A DNA stretch of 64,000 nucleotides, taken from NCBI GenBank assembly GCA_052289195.1, contig DAWAJD010000007.1, forward strand, positions 4,135 through 68,134, in the 5' to 3' direction. Origin of the DNA: UBA4644 sp900555855 (GTDB taxonomy: Bacteria > Bacillota > Clostridia > Oscillospirales > Butyricicoccaceae). The translations under genes were made by a program, and so were the position numbers. Of this stretch, positions 50,673 through 59,346 are shown in pieces; position 1 is the first letter of the stretch, and each line of letters opens with the position of its first letter. The notes beneath the pieces are model-generated. The model saw only the letters and a program-made list of their open reading frames with translations. It was not told the DNA's origin and did no database searches.

Positions 50673-51623
50673 ATGACTGGTTCAGACGCGGCGTTTTCCA
50701 TCCGGCGGGCGGGGTTTTTGCTTTGGCTCCTGCTGTTTGCGGCGGGGCTTCTGCTGTGCGGACGGGAGGTGTCTGCCGCGGTAGTGGAGAGCCTGACGCT
50801 ATGCACTCAGGTGCTGCTGCCGGCGCTGTTTCCGTTTTTTGTGCTTTCCGGCTGGCTGGCGGCCTCGGGCAGCGCGGCGGCGCTTGCGCCCCTTCTGCAA
50901 AGGCCCATGGGAAAGCTCTTCCACTTGTCAGGGGCCTGTGCGCCGGCGCTTCTGCTGGGTCTGGTGGGCGGCTATCCCGTGGGGACGAATGCGGCGGTCC
51001 AGCTCTATCGGGCGGGCCAGTGCTCCCGGGAGGATGCGCTGTCTCTGCTGCGGTTCTGCAACAATGCCGGCCCCGCGTTTCTCATCAGCGCCCTTGGCTG
51101 CGGAATGCTGGGCGATCCCCGGGCCGGCGCGCTGCTCTATGGGGCGCAGGTGCTCTCCGCCCTGCTGATCGGCGTCTTATTCCGCAGAAAAAGCAGCGCT
51201 GTAAAGCCCGATTGCATTACAGCGGAAAGCCAGCCGGCGTTTTCCCTTTCCGCCCTTTTGGAGACGGTGCGCAGCGCCTTCGCGGCCTTTCAGAATGTCT
51301 GCGCCTTCGTTTTGTTCTTTTCTGTAATGAAGCGGCTGCTGTTTCAGCTGCCGCTTTTGCGGCAGGGCGGGCTGCCCTCCGCGCTGCTCTCCGGCCTGCT
51401 GGAGGTCACCGGCGGACTTTCGTCGCTGGCTGCGCTCCCCCTGCCGCGGCAGCTGCTTCTGCCCTGCTGCGCCTTTCTGGCGGGCTTTGGCGGGCTTTCG
51501 GTAACGCTGCAGTCGGCGTCGCTGCTGCTGGAGGCCGGTCTGCCCTGCCGGGATCATGTGGTCTTTAAGCTGCTGCAGGGGGCGCTGGCGGCCGGGATCG
51601 CATTTCTGCTGGCCCGGCTTTGA
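50673..51623 (+). CDS. ylbJ: Sporulation integral membrane protein YlbJ
   Basis: 316 residues with about eight membrane segments. The nucleoside-recognition-like motif LVGGYPVGTNAAVQLYRAGQ and the later FCNNAGPAFLISALG are the family signatures. YlbJ is a sigma-E-dependent protein needed for normal spore cortex/coat. ATG 50673 has AAGAGGGA; it is divergent from yqfC across 55 bases. Upstream in-frame starts lie inside yqfC. Confidence 0.9.
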   Translation: MTGSDAAFSIRRAGFLLWLLLFAAGLLLCGREVSAAVVESLTLCTQVLLPALFPFFVLSGWLAASGSAAALAPLLQRPMGKLFHLSGACAPALLLGLVGGYPVGTNAAVQLYRAGQCSREDALSLLRFCNNAGPAFLISALGCGMLGDPRAGALLYGAQVLSALLIGVLFRRKSSAVKPDCITAESQPAFSLSALLETVRSAFAAFQNVCAFVLFFSVMKRLLFQLPLLRQGGLPSALLSGLLEVTGGLSSLAALPLPRQLLLPCCAFLAGFGGLSVTLQSASLLLEAGLPCRDHVVFKLLQGALAAGIAFLLARL

Positions 51624-51630
51624 TTTTCCC

Positions 51631-51659
51631 TTGCCAAGCACAGAAAATGGGATTATAAT
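51631..51659 (+). promoter_or_regulatory. Promoter of the small Cys protein gene
   Basis: TTGCCA (51631-51636), 17-base spacer, TATAAT (51654-51659). Confidence 0.8.
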
Positions 51660-51689
51660 AAAGAAAACGATGCGTCCGGAGGTGATCCC

Positions 51690-51896
51690 ATGCTTTTTGA
51701 TAAGGATATTCCCAAGATCTGCGCCTTTTGCCTGTATGGGCAGGATTACGGCGAAGACGCCATCCTCTGCAGCAAGAAGGGGCCGGTAGATCCGCAGGAT
51801 CACTGCTCCCGCTATGTTTACGATCCTCTGCGGCGCAAGCCGGCCTCCGGCGCGGAGCTTCGCACGGTCAAGGACGAAAACGCCTTCCGGCTCTGA
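51690..51896 (+). CDS. Small conserved cysteine-containing protein
   Basis: 68 residues: MLFDKDIPKICAFCLYGQDY with CAFC, then C near 28 and C near 39, and an end RYVYDPLRRKP. The four-cysteine layout suggests a zinc-binding fold. Proteins like this are common in clostridia and uncharacterised. It has a near-consensus promoter and a terminator, so it is an independent unit. Confidence 0.75.
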   Translation: MLFDKDIPKICAFCLYGQDYGEDAILCSKKGPVDPQDHCSRYVYDPLRRKPASGAELRTVKDENAFRL

Positions 51897-51917
51897 GCGC
51901 CGGACAAATAACTGTTA

Positions 51918-51948
51918 AGGCCACCCGCTTTACACGGGCGGCCTCTTT
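51918..51948 (+). terminator. Rho-independent terminator
   Basis: Stem AGGCCACCCG / CGGGCGGCCT (one mismatch) with a T-run, between the small Cys protein gene and the convergent carboxypeptidase gene. Confidence 0.85.
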
Positions 51949-51953
51949 TTGGT

Positions 51954-52868
51954 TTATGCGATAAGATCCGGGTCAATGACCTTGCGGAGCTGCGCCAGAT
52001 ATTCCTCCAGGCAGACGCCCATCTGCCGGATCTCCAGCGCGGCCTTCTGGCCCACATAGCGATAATGCCAGGGCTCATAATGAATGCCGGTGATGTCGCT
52101 CTTTCCATTGGGATAGCGCAGGATGAAGCCATAATCCCAGCAGTGCTCCATCAGCCACTTCTGCTCCTTGGTATTCTCCTGCCGCGTATCCAGCGTCTGG
52201 TAGCTCGTGGAGACGATATCCAGCGCAAGGCCCAGCTCATGCTCGGAGGTGCCCGGCCGGGCGACCCACTGCTCCGCTTCGGCTTCTGCTCTGGCGGTGG
52301 AATAGCCAAGCCCGCGGTAATAGCGCACCTTGCGCTGAAAGAGCGTGGTCTGGGTCTGGTGCGTCCGGTAGGAGGAGCGGACTCTGGGCGAAAGCCCGGC
52401 CTCCCGCATATCGGAGAGCATCTGCGTCAGCGCGGGATAGATCCGGCTGTCCACGGCGTGTCCCCCGCCCAGCTTTGTCAGCTCCGGCTTGGGCTGCTGC
52501 TGCAGGGGATAATCCCGGTTCACCAGCTGCAGCGACCAGGTCTCCTCCGAATCGTCTTCCAGCTTATGCAGCCTGGAAAGCTGCTGATATTTTTCCGGCG
52601 TTACGGCGCTTTCCTCCGGCGAGACCTCCGGCGCCGCCCGTTTCGGAAGCTGCGGTCTTGGTTTTACGGTAACCGATGTGCTTATTTTCGGAAGCTCCAG
52701 CTGTTGAAGCTGCGGGATCATCGGCAGCTCTGTTGCGGTGGGGCTGGTCTGTTCATGCTTTACCAGCAGGATGACTGCACCTGCTGCCAGCAGTAAGCAT
52801 GCGATCAGCGCCGCCAGGCGCTGGGGGGTGTGGATGGATAATTTCTCTTTACTCCGGATCTTTTCCAC
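51954..52868 (-). CDS. D-alanyl-D-alanine carboxypeptidase, M15/VanY family
   Basis: 304 residues from GTG 52868. An N-terminal membrane anchor (LAALIACLLLAAGAVILLV), a Pro/Glu-rich linker and the M15 domain with the zinc motif TSEHELGLALDIV (SxHxxGxAxD) near 212 and the last ligand GIHYEPWHYRYVG near 268. It trims terminal D-Ala of cell-wall peptides on the outer face. Confidence 0.92.
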   Translation of the reverse strand: MEKIRSKEKLSIHTPQRLAALIACLLLAAGAVILLVKHEQTSPTATELPMIPQLQQLELPKISTSVTVKPRPQLPKRAAPEVSPEESAVTPEKYQQLSRLHKLEDDSEETWSLQLVNRDYPLQQQPKPELTKLGGGHAVDSRIYPALTQMLSDMREAGLSPRVRSSYRTHQTQTTLFQRKVRYYRGLGYSTARAEAEAEQWVARPGTSEHELGLALDIVSTSYQTLDTRQENTKEQKWLMEHCWDYGFILRYPNGKSDITGIHYEPWHYRYVGQKAALEIRQMGVCLEEYLAQLRKVIDPDLIA

Positions 52869-52903
52869 GCAGGGTCCCTCGATTCTTCTCTGTTTCTAAA
52901 AGC

Positions 52904-53536
52904 TCATGGCTGCGGCGTCTGCCCCGCGGCGCCCTTTTCCAGCGCCAGCAGATCCTCTCCCGGGCGGACGATCCGCCGGATCCATTCCTTCCGGATCTCC
53001 CAGATGTTGCCGCAGACATTGAAGATCGTCCAGTTGTCGATCTCAAAGACCCGCTTCCAGCTCTCCCGGATGCGCTGCTCCTCCTGGGGATATTGCCCGC
53101 GCCAGCGCCCCTGCAGGATCTCAAAGCCGCTCTGGATGCCCATGGCGCGAAGATGCTCCCGATAGGCGGCCCGGTCGGCCTCGTCTTTGGGGATATAGAC
53201 CCGGTTGAGCACATAATCCCACTTTTCTTCATCAAAATAAATCACCTGATCCCGCGGGACCTCCAGTACATAGACCACCGTCCCCGGAATAGGTCGGAGA
53301 CAATTCTCCACACTGATGGAACACCAGATGGAGGCCTGCACATCTGCCGGCCGGGGCACCCGCCGGGAAGCCTCCTCCGTAAACCAGTCATAGCTTTCCA
53401 GATAGTGCTGCGCCATATCGCCGAAATGCAGCCGCACATAGGTCCGGCTGTTAATGATGCGCCCATCCCGCTCCAGCTGGGCCAGCGTTTTTTCGTTCTG
53501 CCGCGAATAAAGGCGGACGGTTTCCTGCTCTGCCAC
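52904..53536 (-). CDS. DUF3841 family protein
   Basis: 210 residues from GTG 53536 (GGGGG upstream, promoter just before it), beginning VAEQETVRLYSRQNEKTLAQ. Conserved DUF3841 features are the early VRLYSRQ and the WCSISVENCLRP and VLEVPRDQVIYFDEEKWDYVLN segments. The family fold and function are unknown. Soluble, no signal peptide. Confidence 0.8.
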   Translation of the reverse strand: MAEQETVRLYSRQNEKTLAQLERDGRIINSRTYVRLHFGDMAQHYLESYDWFTEEASRRVPRPADVQASIWCSISVENCLRPIPGTVVYVLEVPRDQVIYFDEEKWDYVLNRVYIPKDEADRAAYREHLRAMGIQSGFEILQGRWRGQYPQEEQRIRESWKRVFEIDNWTIFNVCGNIWEIRKEWIRRIVRPGEDLLALEKGAAGQTPQP

Positions 53537-53560
53537 GGTAAAAGCCCCCTTACCCTGATC

Positions 53561-53589
53561 ATCATACCACGATCCGACGGTTTTTGCAA
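53561..53589 (-). promoter_or_regulatory. Promoter of the DUF3841 gene
   Basis: On the minus strand TTGCAA (53589-53584), 17-base spacer, TATGAT (53566-53561). Confidence 0.7.
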
Positions 53590-53600
53590 CTTTTTGGCAC

Positions 53601-53635
53601 AAAAAAGCTCTGCAGGCAAGACTTGCCTGCAGAGC
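53601..53635 (-). terminator. Rho-independent terminator of the pckG unit
   Basis: Long perfect stem (14-base arms GCTCTGCAGGCAAG and complement, 53607-53635) followed on the minus strand by six T. Confidence 0.9.
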
Positions 53636-53647
53636 GGAACCATTTGC

Positions 53648-53902
53648 TCAAGTACAGTAACGATACAGCAGCGCCAGCTGAACCAGCAGCATCAGCGGAA
53701 CGCCCAGCATGAATTTCAGATGCCGGGTCTTGTGGCGAAACAGCAGCATTCCCAGCAGCATCCCGCAGCTTCCGCCCAAAGCGGAAAGGAGCAGAAGCGT
53801 CGCTTCCGGAACGCGCCACTGTCTCTGCCTTGCCCGGCGCTTGTCCGCAAGGCAGAGCACAAAGGCCGCGCTGTTGATCAGGAGCAGATAAAGACGGAGC
53901 AC
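53648..53902 (-). CDS. DUF1294 family membrane protein
   Basis: 84 residues with three hydrophobic segments and the family motifs ADKRRARQRQWRVPE, ALGGSCGMLLGMLLFRHKT and the final P in GVPLML. It lies 5 bases after pckG and shares its terminator. Function unknown. Confidence 0.88.
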   Translation of the reverse strand: MLRLYLLLINSAAFVLCLADKRRARQRQWRVPEATLLLLSALGGSCGMLLGMLLFRHKTRHLKFMLGVPLMLLVQLALLYRYCT

Positions 53903-53907
53903 TTGCT

Positions 53908-55698
53908 TCAGGCGTCCAGATTCTTCTCCAGAATGTCCAGGTTCTGGCGCAGCTCCCGGGGCAGACGGTCGCCGATGGTGCCGTAGAACTCCTCAATGCT
54001 GGGCAGGTCCGCCTTCCAGGCGTCCTTGTCGATGGTCAGCAGCTCCCGGAGGGCAAAAATATCAAACTTGCGGGCGGGAGAAATGTCATATTGCAGATCC
54101 TCGAGGCAGATATCCTCCGCCTTGGGAACAAAACCGATGGCGGTCTCTTCCGCATCCACAGTTCCCTCGCAGCGCTTGATGATCCAGTCCAGAACGCGGA
54201 AGTTGTCGCCAAAGCCGGGCCACATAAAGTCGCCGTCTGCATCGGTACGGAACCAGTTCACATGGAAGATCTTGGGGGCCTTGCTCATCTTCTTGCCCAT
54301 GTCGATCCAGTGCTGGAAATAGTCACCCACATGATAGCCGATGAAGGGCCGCATAGCCATGGGGTCGCGGCGAACCACACCCACGGCGCCGGTGGCGGCA
54401 GCGGTAGTCTCAGAGGCCATAATGGAGCCCACGAACACGCCATGATCCCAGTCGCGGGACTGATAGACCAGAGGTGCGCACTTAGCACGGCGGCCGCCGA
54501 AGATGATGGCGGACAGGGGCACGCCGTCGGGATCTTCCCAGTTGTCCGCGATGCAGGGGCAGTTTTTCGCGGGAGCGGTGAAGCGGGAATTGGGATGGGC
54601 GATCTTGGTGTTGGAGCTGTAATCATGCGGCTCGCCGGTCCAGTCCAGCAGGCCCTTGGGCGGCTGCTTGGTAAGGCCCTCCCACCAGACGGTCTTCTCC
54701 ACGGGATCCAGCGCCACATTGGTGAAGATCGTATTGCTTCTGGTGCAGGCCAGAGCGTTGGGGTTGCTGTGGGCATTGGTGCCGGGGGCCACGCCAAAGA
54801 AGCCCGCCTCGGGGTTGACGGCATAGAGCTGGCCGTCCTTGCCCACGCGCAGCCAGGCGATATCGTCGCCCAGCGTCCAGACATGATAGCCCTGCTTGGC
54901 GTAATAATCCGGGGGGAACATCATGGCCAGATTGGTCTTGCCGCAGGCAGAGGGGAAGGCCGCCGCCACATATTTCTTCTTTCCGTCGGGATATTCGATG
55001 CAGAGGATCAGCATATGCTCCGCCATCCAGCCTTCGTTCTTGCCCTGGAAGGACGCGATGCGCAGCGCGAAGCACTTCTTGCCCAGCAGGACATTTCCGC
55101 CGTAGCCGGAGTTGACGGACCAGATGGCGTTGTCCTCGGGGAACTGGAGGATATAGCGCTTGTCGGCGTCCAGCGTACACTTACCGTGGAGACCGCGGAC
55201 GAAATCATCGGAATCGCCCAGCTTGTCCAGGACCTTCTGGCCCACGCGGGTCATGATGGCCATGCTGACGACCACATAGATGGAATCGGTGATCTCGATG
55301 CCCACCTTGGCAAAGCGGGAAGCCACCGGGCCCATGCAGAAGGGGATCACATACATGGTCCGCCCCTTCATGGAGCCGCGCAGCACATCGGAAGCCACCT
55401 GATAAGCCTCCTGGGGATCCATCCAGTTGTTGGTGGGGCCGCAGTCCGCCTGATCGCGGGTGCAGATAAAGGTGCGGCCTTCCACGCGGGCCACATCGTT
55501 CAGCGCAGAACGGTGATAGTAGCAGCCCGGGAGCTTCTCCTCGTTCAGCTTGATCAGTTCTCCGGTGGCCATGGCCTCCCGGCGCAGACCTTCCAGCTGT
55601 TCCTCGCTGCCGTCGATCCAGACGACCCGATCGGGGCAGGCCAGCGCTTCGGCGTCCTGAACAAACTGCAGGACGGCTTTGTTCGTGGTCAAGGACAT
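53908..55698 (-). CDS. pckG: Phosphoenolpyruvate carboxykinase (GTP)
   Basis: 596 residues, the GTP-enzyme length. The kinase-1a P-loop FPSACGKTNLAMMFPP (near 269-284) with the reactive Cys is diagnostic for the GTP class; NWFRTDADGDFMWPGFGDN and RDWDHGVFVGS are further family blocks. It interconverts oxaloacetate and PEP, in anaerobes often fixing CO2 toward succinate or running gluconeogenesis. GGAGGG ribosome binding site and own promoter. Confidence 0.97.
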   Translation of the reverse strand: MSLTTNKAVLQFVQDAEALACPDRVVWIDGSEEQLEGLRREAMATGELIKLNEEKLPGCYYHRSALNDVARVEGRTFICTRDQADCGPTNNWMDPQEAYQVASDVLRGSMKGRTMYVIPFCMGPVASRFAKVGIEITDSIYVVVSMAIMTRVGQKVLDKLGDSDDFVRGLHGKCTLDADKRYILQFPEDNAIWSVNSGYGGNVLLGKKCFALRIASFQGKNEGWMAEHMLILCIEYPDGKKKYVAAAFPSACGKTNLAMMFPPDYYAKQGYHVWTLGDDIAWLRVGKDGQLYAVNPEAGFFGVAPGTNAHSNPNALACTRSNTIFTNVALDPVEKTVWWEGLTKQPPKGLLDWTGEPHDYSSNTKIAHPNSRFTAPAKNCPCIADNWEDPDGVPLSAIIFGGRRAKCAPLVYQSRDWDHGVFVGSIMASETTAAATGAVGVVRRDPMAMRPFIGYHVGDYFQHWIDMGKKMSKAPKIFHVNWFRTDADGDFMWPGFGDNFRVLDWIIKRCEGTVDAEETAIGFVPKAEDICLEDLQYDISPARKFDIFALRELLTIDKDAWKADLPSIEEFYGTIGDRLPRELRQNLDILEKNLDA

Positions 55699-55747
55699 AA
55701 ATAACCCTCCAAAAAAATTTGGTGTAATAACTTGCTATGCGAAAAAT

Positions 55748-55776
55748 ATTTTAGCCGATTCCCGTTTTCTTGGCAA
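55748..55776 (-). promoter_or_regulatory. Promoter of pckG
   Basis: On the minus strand TTGCCA (55776-55771), 17-base spacer, TAAAAT (55753-55748), directly after the rsmA stop. Confidence 0.75.
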
Positions 55777-56664
55777 TCAATAATTAGCCGAGATTCCGTC
55801 GATTTCTCTGAAATAATTGTGCAATTTGACGGACAGCTCGCTGAATTGCTCCAAACTGAGGGCTTCGCCGCGAATATTTTCGGAAAGTCCCATGGATTTC
55901 AACAGGGCCGCGGCAGCGTCCTTGGTGATTTTTTTGCCATATTCCATGCAAATGCCGTTGATCAGCGTTTTCCGCCGGTTGGCAAAGCCGGCCCGGATGG
56001 CCCGGAAGACCTCTCCCTTCTCCCCCGCCACAGGCGGCTGCGCATGGACCTCCAGCCGCAGCACCACAGAATCCACCTTCGGCTGGGGGATAAACCGGTC
56101 TCTCGGCACCTGCAGGATGACGCTGGGCGCGGCATAATAGGCCGTTTGGGCGGAAAAGGCGCAGTATTCCTTCTCCCCCGCCCCGGCGCAGATCCGCTGG
56201 GCGGCCTCCTTCTGCACCATGACGATGACCCGCTGGAAGCAGCCGCTCTCCAGCAGGGCCGCGATGGCCGGCGAGGTGATGTAATAGGGCAGATTGGCGC
56301 AGGCGATCACCGGCCCTCCGGAAAACTGCTCCCGGCAGAGGGCGGGCAGATCGGTCTTGAGCACATCGCCCTGCACCAGCGCAAAGTTGCCGCAGCCTGC
56401 CATGGTCTCCTGCAGGATGGGCGGCAGACGGTGGTCCAGCTCCACGGCGGCCACCTTTTTGGCCCGCCGGCAAAGCTCCCGGCTCAGCGCGCCGATGCCC
56501 GGCCCGATCTCCACCACATTGGTCTCCGGCGTGATGTCCGAGCGCTGGGCGATCTGCTCCGGGACGGTGCTGTCGCAGAGAAAGTTTTGCCCCAGCTCCC
56601 GGGAAAAATGGAAGCCGTGGCGCAGCAGGAGCTGCCCGATATCCTTGGGATCGCAAAGATCCAT
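55777..56664 (-). CDS. rsmA: 16S rRNA (adenine(1518)-N(6)/adenine(1519)-N(6))-dimethyltransferase
   Basis: 295 residues from ATG 56664 (GGAGGGG upstream). Motifs: GQNFLCDSTVPEQIA, SAM-binding VVEIGPGIGALSRELC and catalytic ANLPYYITSPAIAALLE. It dimethylates the two adenines of 16S helix 45, a late 30S step. It follows the TetM-like fusion by 29 bases. Confidence 0.96.
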   Translation of the reverse strand: MDLCDPKDIGQLLLRHGFHFSRELGQNFLCDSTVPEQIAQRSDITPETNVVEIGPGIGALSRELCRRAKKVAAVELDHRLPPILQETMAGCGNFALVQGDVLKTDLPALCREQFSGGPVIACANLPYYITSPAIAALLESGCFQRVIVMVQKEAAQRICAGAGEKEYCAFSAQTAYYAAPSVILQVPRDRFIPQPKVDSVVLRLEVHAQPPVAGEKGEVFRAIRAGFANRRKTLINGICMEYGKKITKDAAAALLKSMGLSENIRGEALSLEQFSELSVKLHNYFREIDGISANY

Positions 56665-56693
56665 GCTTGTCCCCTCCAATCCTTTCAAGGGTC

Positions 56694-59339
56694 TCACGGC
56701 CGCTGCCGCGGATCCCGTTTCTGTTCCATGATCTGACCGATGGTGCTGCCCCGGCCGGCCCGGGCGCGGTATTTCTGAACGATCTCCCCGATCTCCGTAT
56801 GGGTCTGCATGACCTCCGCCCGGAAGGCCAGCGAGGAGACCCGCACAGCGCCGTGGCCCAGAATGATCAGCTGCTCCATGCCGTCGGAGGTGGCCACCCG
56901 GACCCGGTACTGCCGGCCGATCTCATAGGTGACCTTCTCGATATACATATCGGCCGTCTCCGCTTCTTTGGTATAAACGATGTCGATATTATGATATTTT
57001 TCCACCGAGCCCGGGTTTCCGTGGACCTTATAGGCGTCGAAGACCAGAATCAGCCCGCATTTGCGGTAGCCCTGATAGTTGCACAGGATGTCCGCCAGCG
57101 ACTGCCGGGCGGCCTCCAGGCTCTCCGCCGCCAGCCCCTTCAGCTCCTCCCAGGAGAAAATGATGTTGTAGCCGTCCACCAGAACATATTCCGGCAGCAG
57201 CGCCTGGTTTTCCGCTTTTGTGCGGCGGGCCGGCTCGTCGAAGGAAACATCCTTCCTCCGGGGGATGAACTCCCGGCGGCGCACGGCGCCGTAGGTGCGC
57301 TCATAGATGGCCTGCAGCTCCCGGTCCTCCTCCAGCGTGCCGCGGTAAGCCTCGGAAGCTCGCTGCCGCGGCGTCTGCTCTGTCGGCGCAGTCTGGAGCT
57401 TGGGCAAAGCGCTTTCCAGATGCATATGCGCCGGGACCTGATCCCAGGGCACCACATAGCCCGCGCCGTGATCACAGAAGACGGAATCCGGCGTGTTTTC
57501 CAGATCGTTTTCCGGCCGGTAGCCGATGGCCTCCGCCACGGCCTGCTGCTCCCGGCAGGGCTCATAGCCCCGCACCTGCAGCGCGATCCGTCCCCGTCCC
57601 CGGGTATAGGCGGCCAGCTTGGCAGGATAATCCCGCATGGCTGCCACCGGGGCATAGCCCTTCAGCAGGGCATCCTCCCCCTCCGCAGCCGGGCTCTCGC
57701 AGACGCCGCCCATTTGCTGCACATCCGTGAGCGCCCGGCCCACGGCGTTTTGGGGCAGGCGCAGGGTAAAATCATAATAAGGCTCCAGCAGGATGGGCCG
57801 TGCCTGCATCAGCCCCTGCCGCACCGCCCGATAGGTTGCCTGACGGAAATCGCCGCCCTCGGTATGCTTCAGGCTGGCCTTTCCGGTGAGCAGGGTGATG
57901 TGCAGGTCGGTGACCGGCGCGCCGGTGAGCACGCCCAGATGCTGCTTTTCCTCCAGATGGGTCAGGATCAGCCGCTGCCAGTTCAGATCCAGCACATCCG
58001 TGCTGCACACGCTGTCAAACACCAGCCCGGAGCCCCGCTCCCCCGGCTGCAGCAGAAGATGCACCTCCGCATAGTGGCGCAGCGGCTCAAAATGTCCAAC
58101 GCCCTCCACCGTGTCGGCGATGGTCTCCCGATAGACCACGCTGCCCGGGCCAAAGGACGCTTCCAGCCCAAACCGGTCCCGCAGCAGCCGCTGCAGCACC
58201 TCCAGCTGGACCTCCCCCATCAGCTGCACATGGATCTCCTGCAGCTGCTCGTCCCAGACGATGTGCAGCATGGGGTCCTCCTCCTCCAGCTGGCGCAGAC
58301 GGCGAAGGGTCTCCGGCAGGCTGCATTCCGGCGGCAGCAGCAGCTGATAGGTCAAAACCGGCTGCAGCGCCGGCGGCTCCGCGCCCTGCTCCAGGCCGAA
58401 GCCGTCGCCGGGGGCCGTCTGGCTCAGGCCGGTGACGGCGCAAAGCGTCCCTGCCTCCGCCTGCTCCACGGTCTTATATTTTGCGCCGGAATACAGGCGG
58501 ATCTGATCGATCTTTTCCTCCCACGGGCCGGCTTTGCCCACGCCGGAAAGCGACGCCTTGACCCTTAAGGCGCCGCCGGTGACCTTCAGCCAGGTGAGCC
58601 GCGCTCCCTGCGCATCCCGGGATATTTTATAGACCCGCAGGCCCAGCTCCTCCGGATATTGCGGCGCGCCGGTCCAGCGGCACAGATCCTGCAGCAGCTC
58701 CTCCACGCCGTCCAGCTTCAGGGCGGAGCCAAACCGGCAGGGAAAGATCTTCCTTGCCGCGATGGCGGAGACGATCTCCCAGGGCTTCAGGCGTCCCGCA
58801 GCCAGATAGGCGTCCAGCAGGCGCTCGTCGCAGAGGGAGAGCTGCTCCTGAAACGCCTCTGCGTCCTGCGCGCCGAAGTCCACGCAGTGCTCGCTGAGCT
58901 TAGACTGAAGCTCTGCCAGAAGCGCTTCCCGCCGGGCGCCGGCCAGGTCCATCTTATTGATGAAAAGAAAGGTCGGGATCCGGTAGCGGCGGAGCAGCCG
59001 CCAGAGGGTCTCCGTATGGCTCTGGACGCCATCCGTGCCGCTGATGACCAGAACGGCATAATCCAGCACCTGCAGCGTCCGCTCCATCTCCGTGGAAAAA
59101 TCCACATGGCCGGGGGTGTCCACCAGCGTCAGCTCCGCTTCCGGCAACTCCAGCCGGGCCAGCTTGGAGAAAATGGTGATGCCCCGCTCCCGCTCCAGCG
59201 CATTGTTGTCCAGAAAGGCGTCCTTGTGATCTACCCGGCCCAGACGGCAGATGCCGCCGCCCGCGTAGAGCAGGCCCTCGGAAAGCGTGGTCTTTCCCGC
59301 GTCCACATGGGCCAGGATGCCGATCGCAAGCTTTTTCAT
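56694..59339 (-). CDS. TetM-like ribosomal-protection GTPase fused to a YacP/Rae1-type NYN nuclease
   Basis: 881 residues. Residues about 1-640 are a TetM/TetO-type translation GTPase with intact motifs: LAHVDAGKTTLSEGLLY, RERGITIF, DTPGHVDFSTEMERTL, INKMD. After a charged linker (about 640-715) the C-terminus is a NYN/PIN-like domain of YacP type: LVDGYNIIFSW (near 717), LVFDAYKVHG, YTKEAETADMYIEK and VATSDGMEQLIILG, retaining the acidic residues of that fold. YacP of Bacillus (Rae1) is a ribosome-bound A-site mRNA endonuclease. So both halves act at the ribosomal A site. Tetracycline resistance is not shown. It lies 7 bases from the PIG-L gene and 29 from rsmA. Confidence 0.9.
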   Translation of the reverse strand: MKKLAIGILAHVDAGKTTLSEGLLYAGGGICRLGRVDHKDAFLDNNALERERGITIFSKLARLELPEAELTLVDTPGHVDFSTEMERTLQVLDYAVLVISGTDGVQSHTETLWRLLRRYRIPTFLFINKMDLAGARREALLAELQSKLSEHCVDFGAQDAEAFQEQLSLCDERLLDAYLAAGRLKPWEIVSAIAARKIFPCRFGSALKLDGVEELLQDLCRWTGAPQYPEELGLRVYKISRDAQGARLTWLKVTGGALRVKASLSGVGKAGPWEEKIDQIRLYSGAKYKTVEQAEAGTLCAVTGLSQTAPGDGFGLEQGAEPPALQPVLTYQLLLPPECSLPETLRRLRQLEEEDPMLHIVWDEQLQEIHVQLMGEVQLEVLQRLLRDRFGLEASFGPGSVVYRETIADTVEGVGHFEPLRHYAEVHLLLQPGERGSGLVFDSVCSTDVLDLNWQRLILTHLEEKQHLGVLTGAPVTDLHITLLTGKASLKHTEGGDFRQATYRAVRQGLMQARPILLEPYYDFTLRLPQNAVGRALTDVQQMGGVCESPAAEGEDALLKGYAPVAAMRDYPAKLAAYTRGRGRIALQVRGYEPCREQQAVAEAIGYRPENDLENTPDSVFCDHGAGYVVPWDQVPAHMHLESALPKLQTAPTEQTPRQRASEAYRGTLEEDRELQAIYERTYGAVRRREFIPRRKDVSFDEPARRTKAENQALLPEYVLVDGYNIIFSWEELKGLAAESLEAARQSLADILCNYQGYRKCGLILVFDAYKVHGNPGSVEKYHNIDIVYTKEAETADMYIEKVTYEIGRQYRVRVATSDGMEQLIILGHGAVRVSSLAFRAEVMQTHTEIGEIVQKYRARAGRGSTIGQIMEQKRDPRQRP

Positions 59340-59346
59340 GCAGGGC

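Noticed and set aside
54091..55704. A plus-strand open frame of over 500 codons opposite pckG
   Set aside because: pckG is unambiguous; antisense frame without domain features.
56694..59339. Calling the TetM-like protein a tetracycline resistance determinant
   Set aside because: It sits in a housekeeping transcript, carries an extra nuclease domain, and nothing in the sequence alone shows drug resistance.
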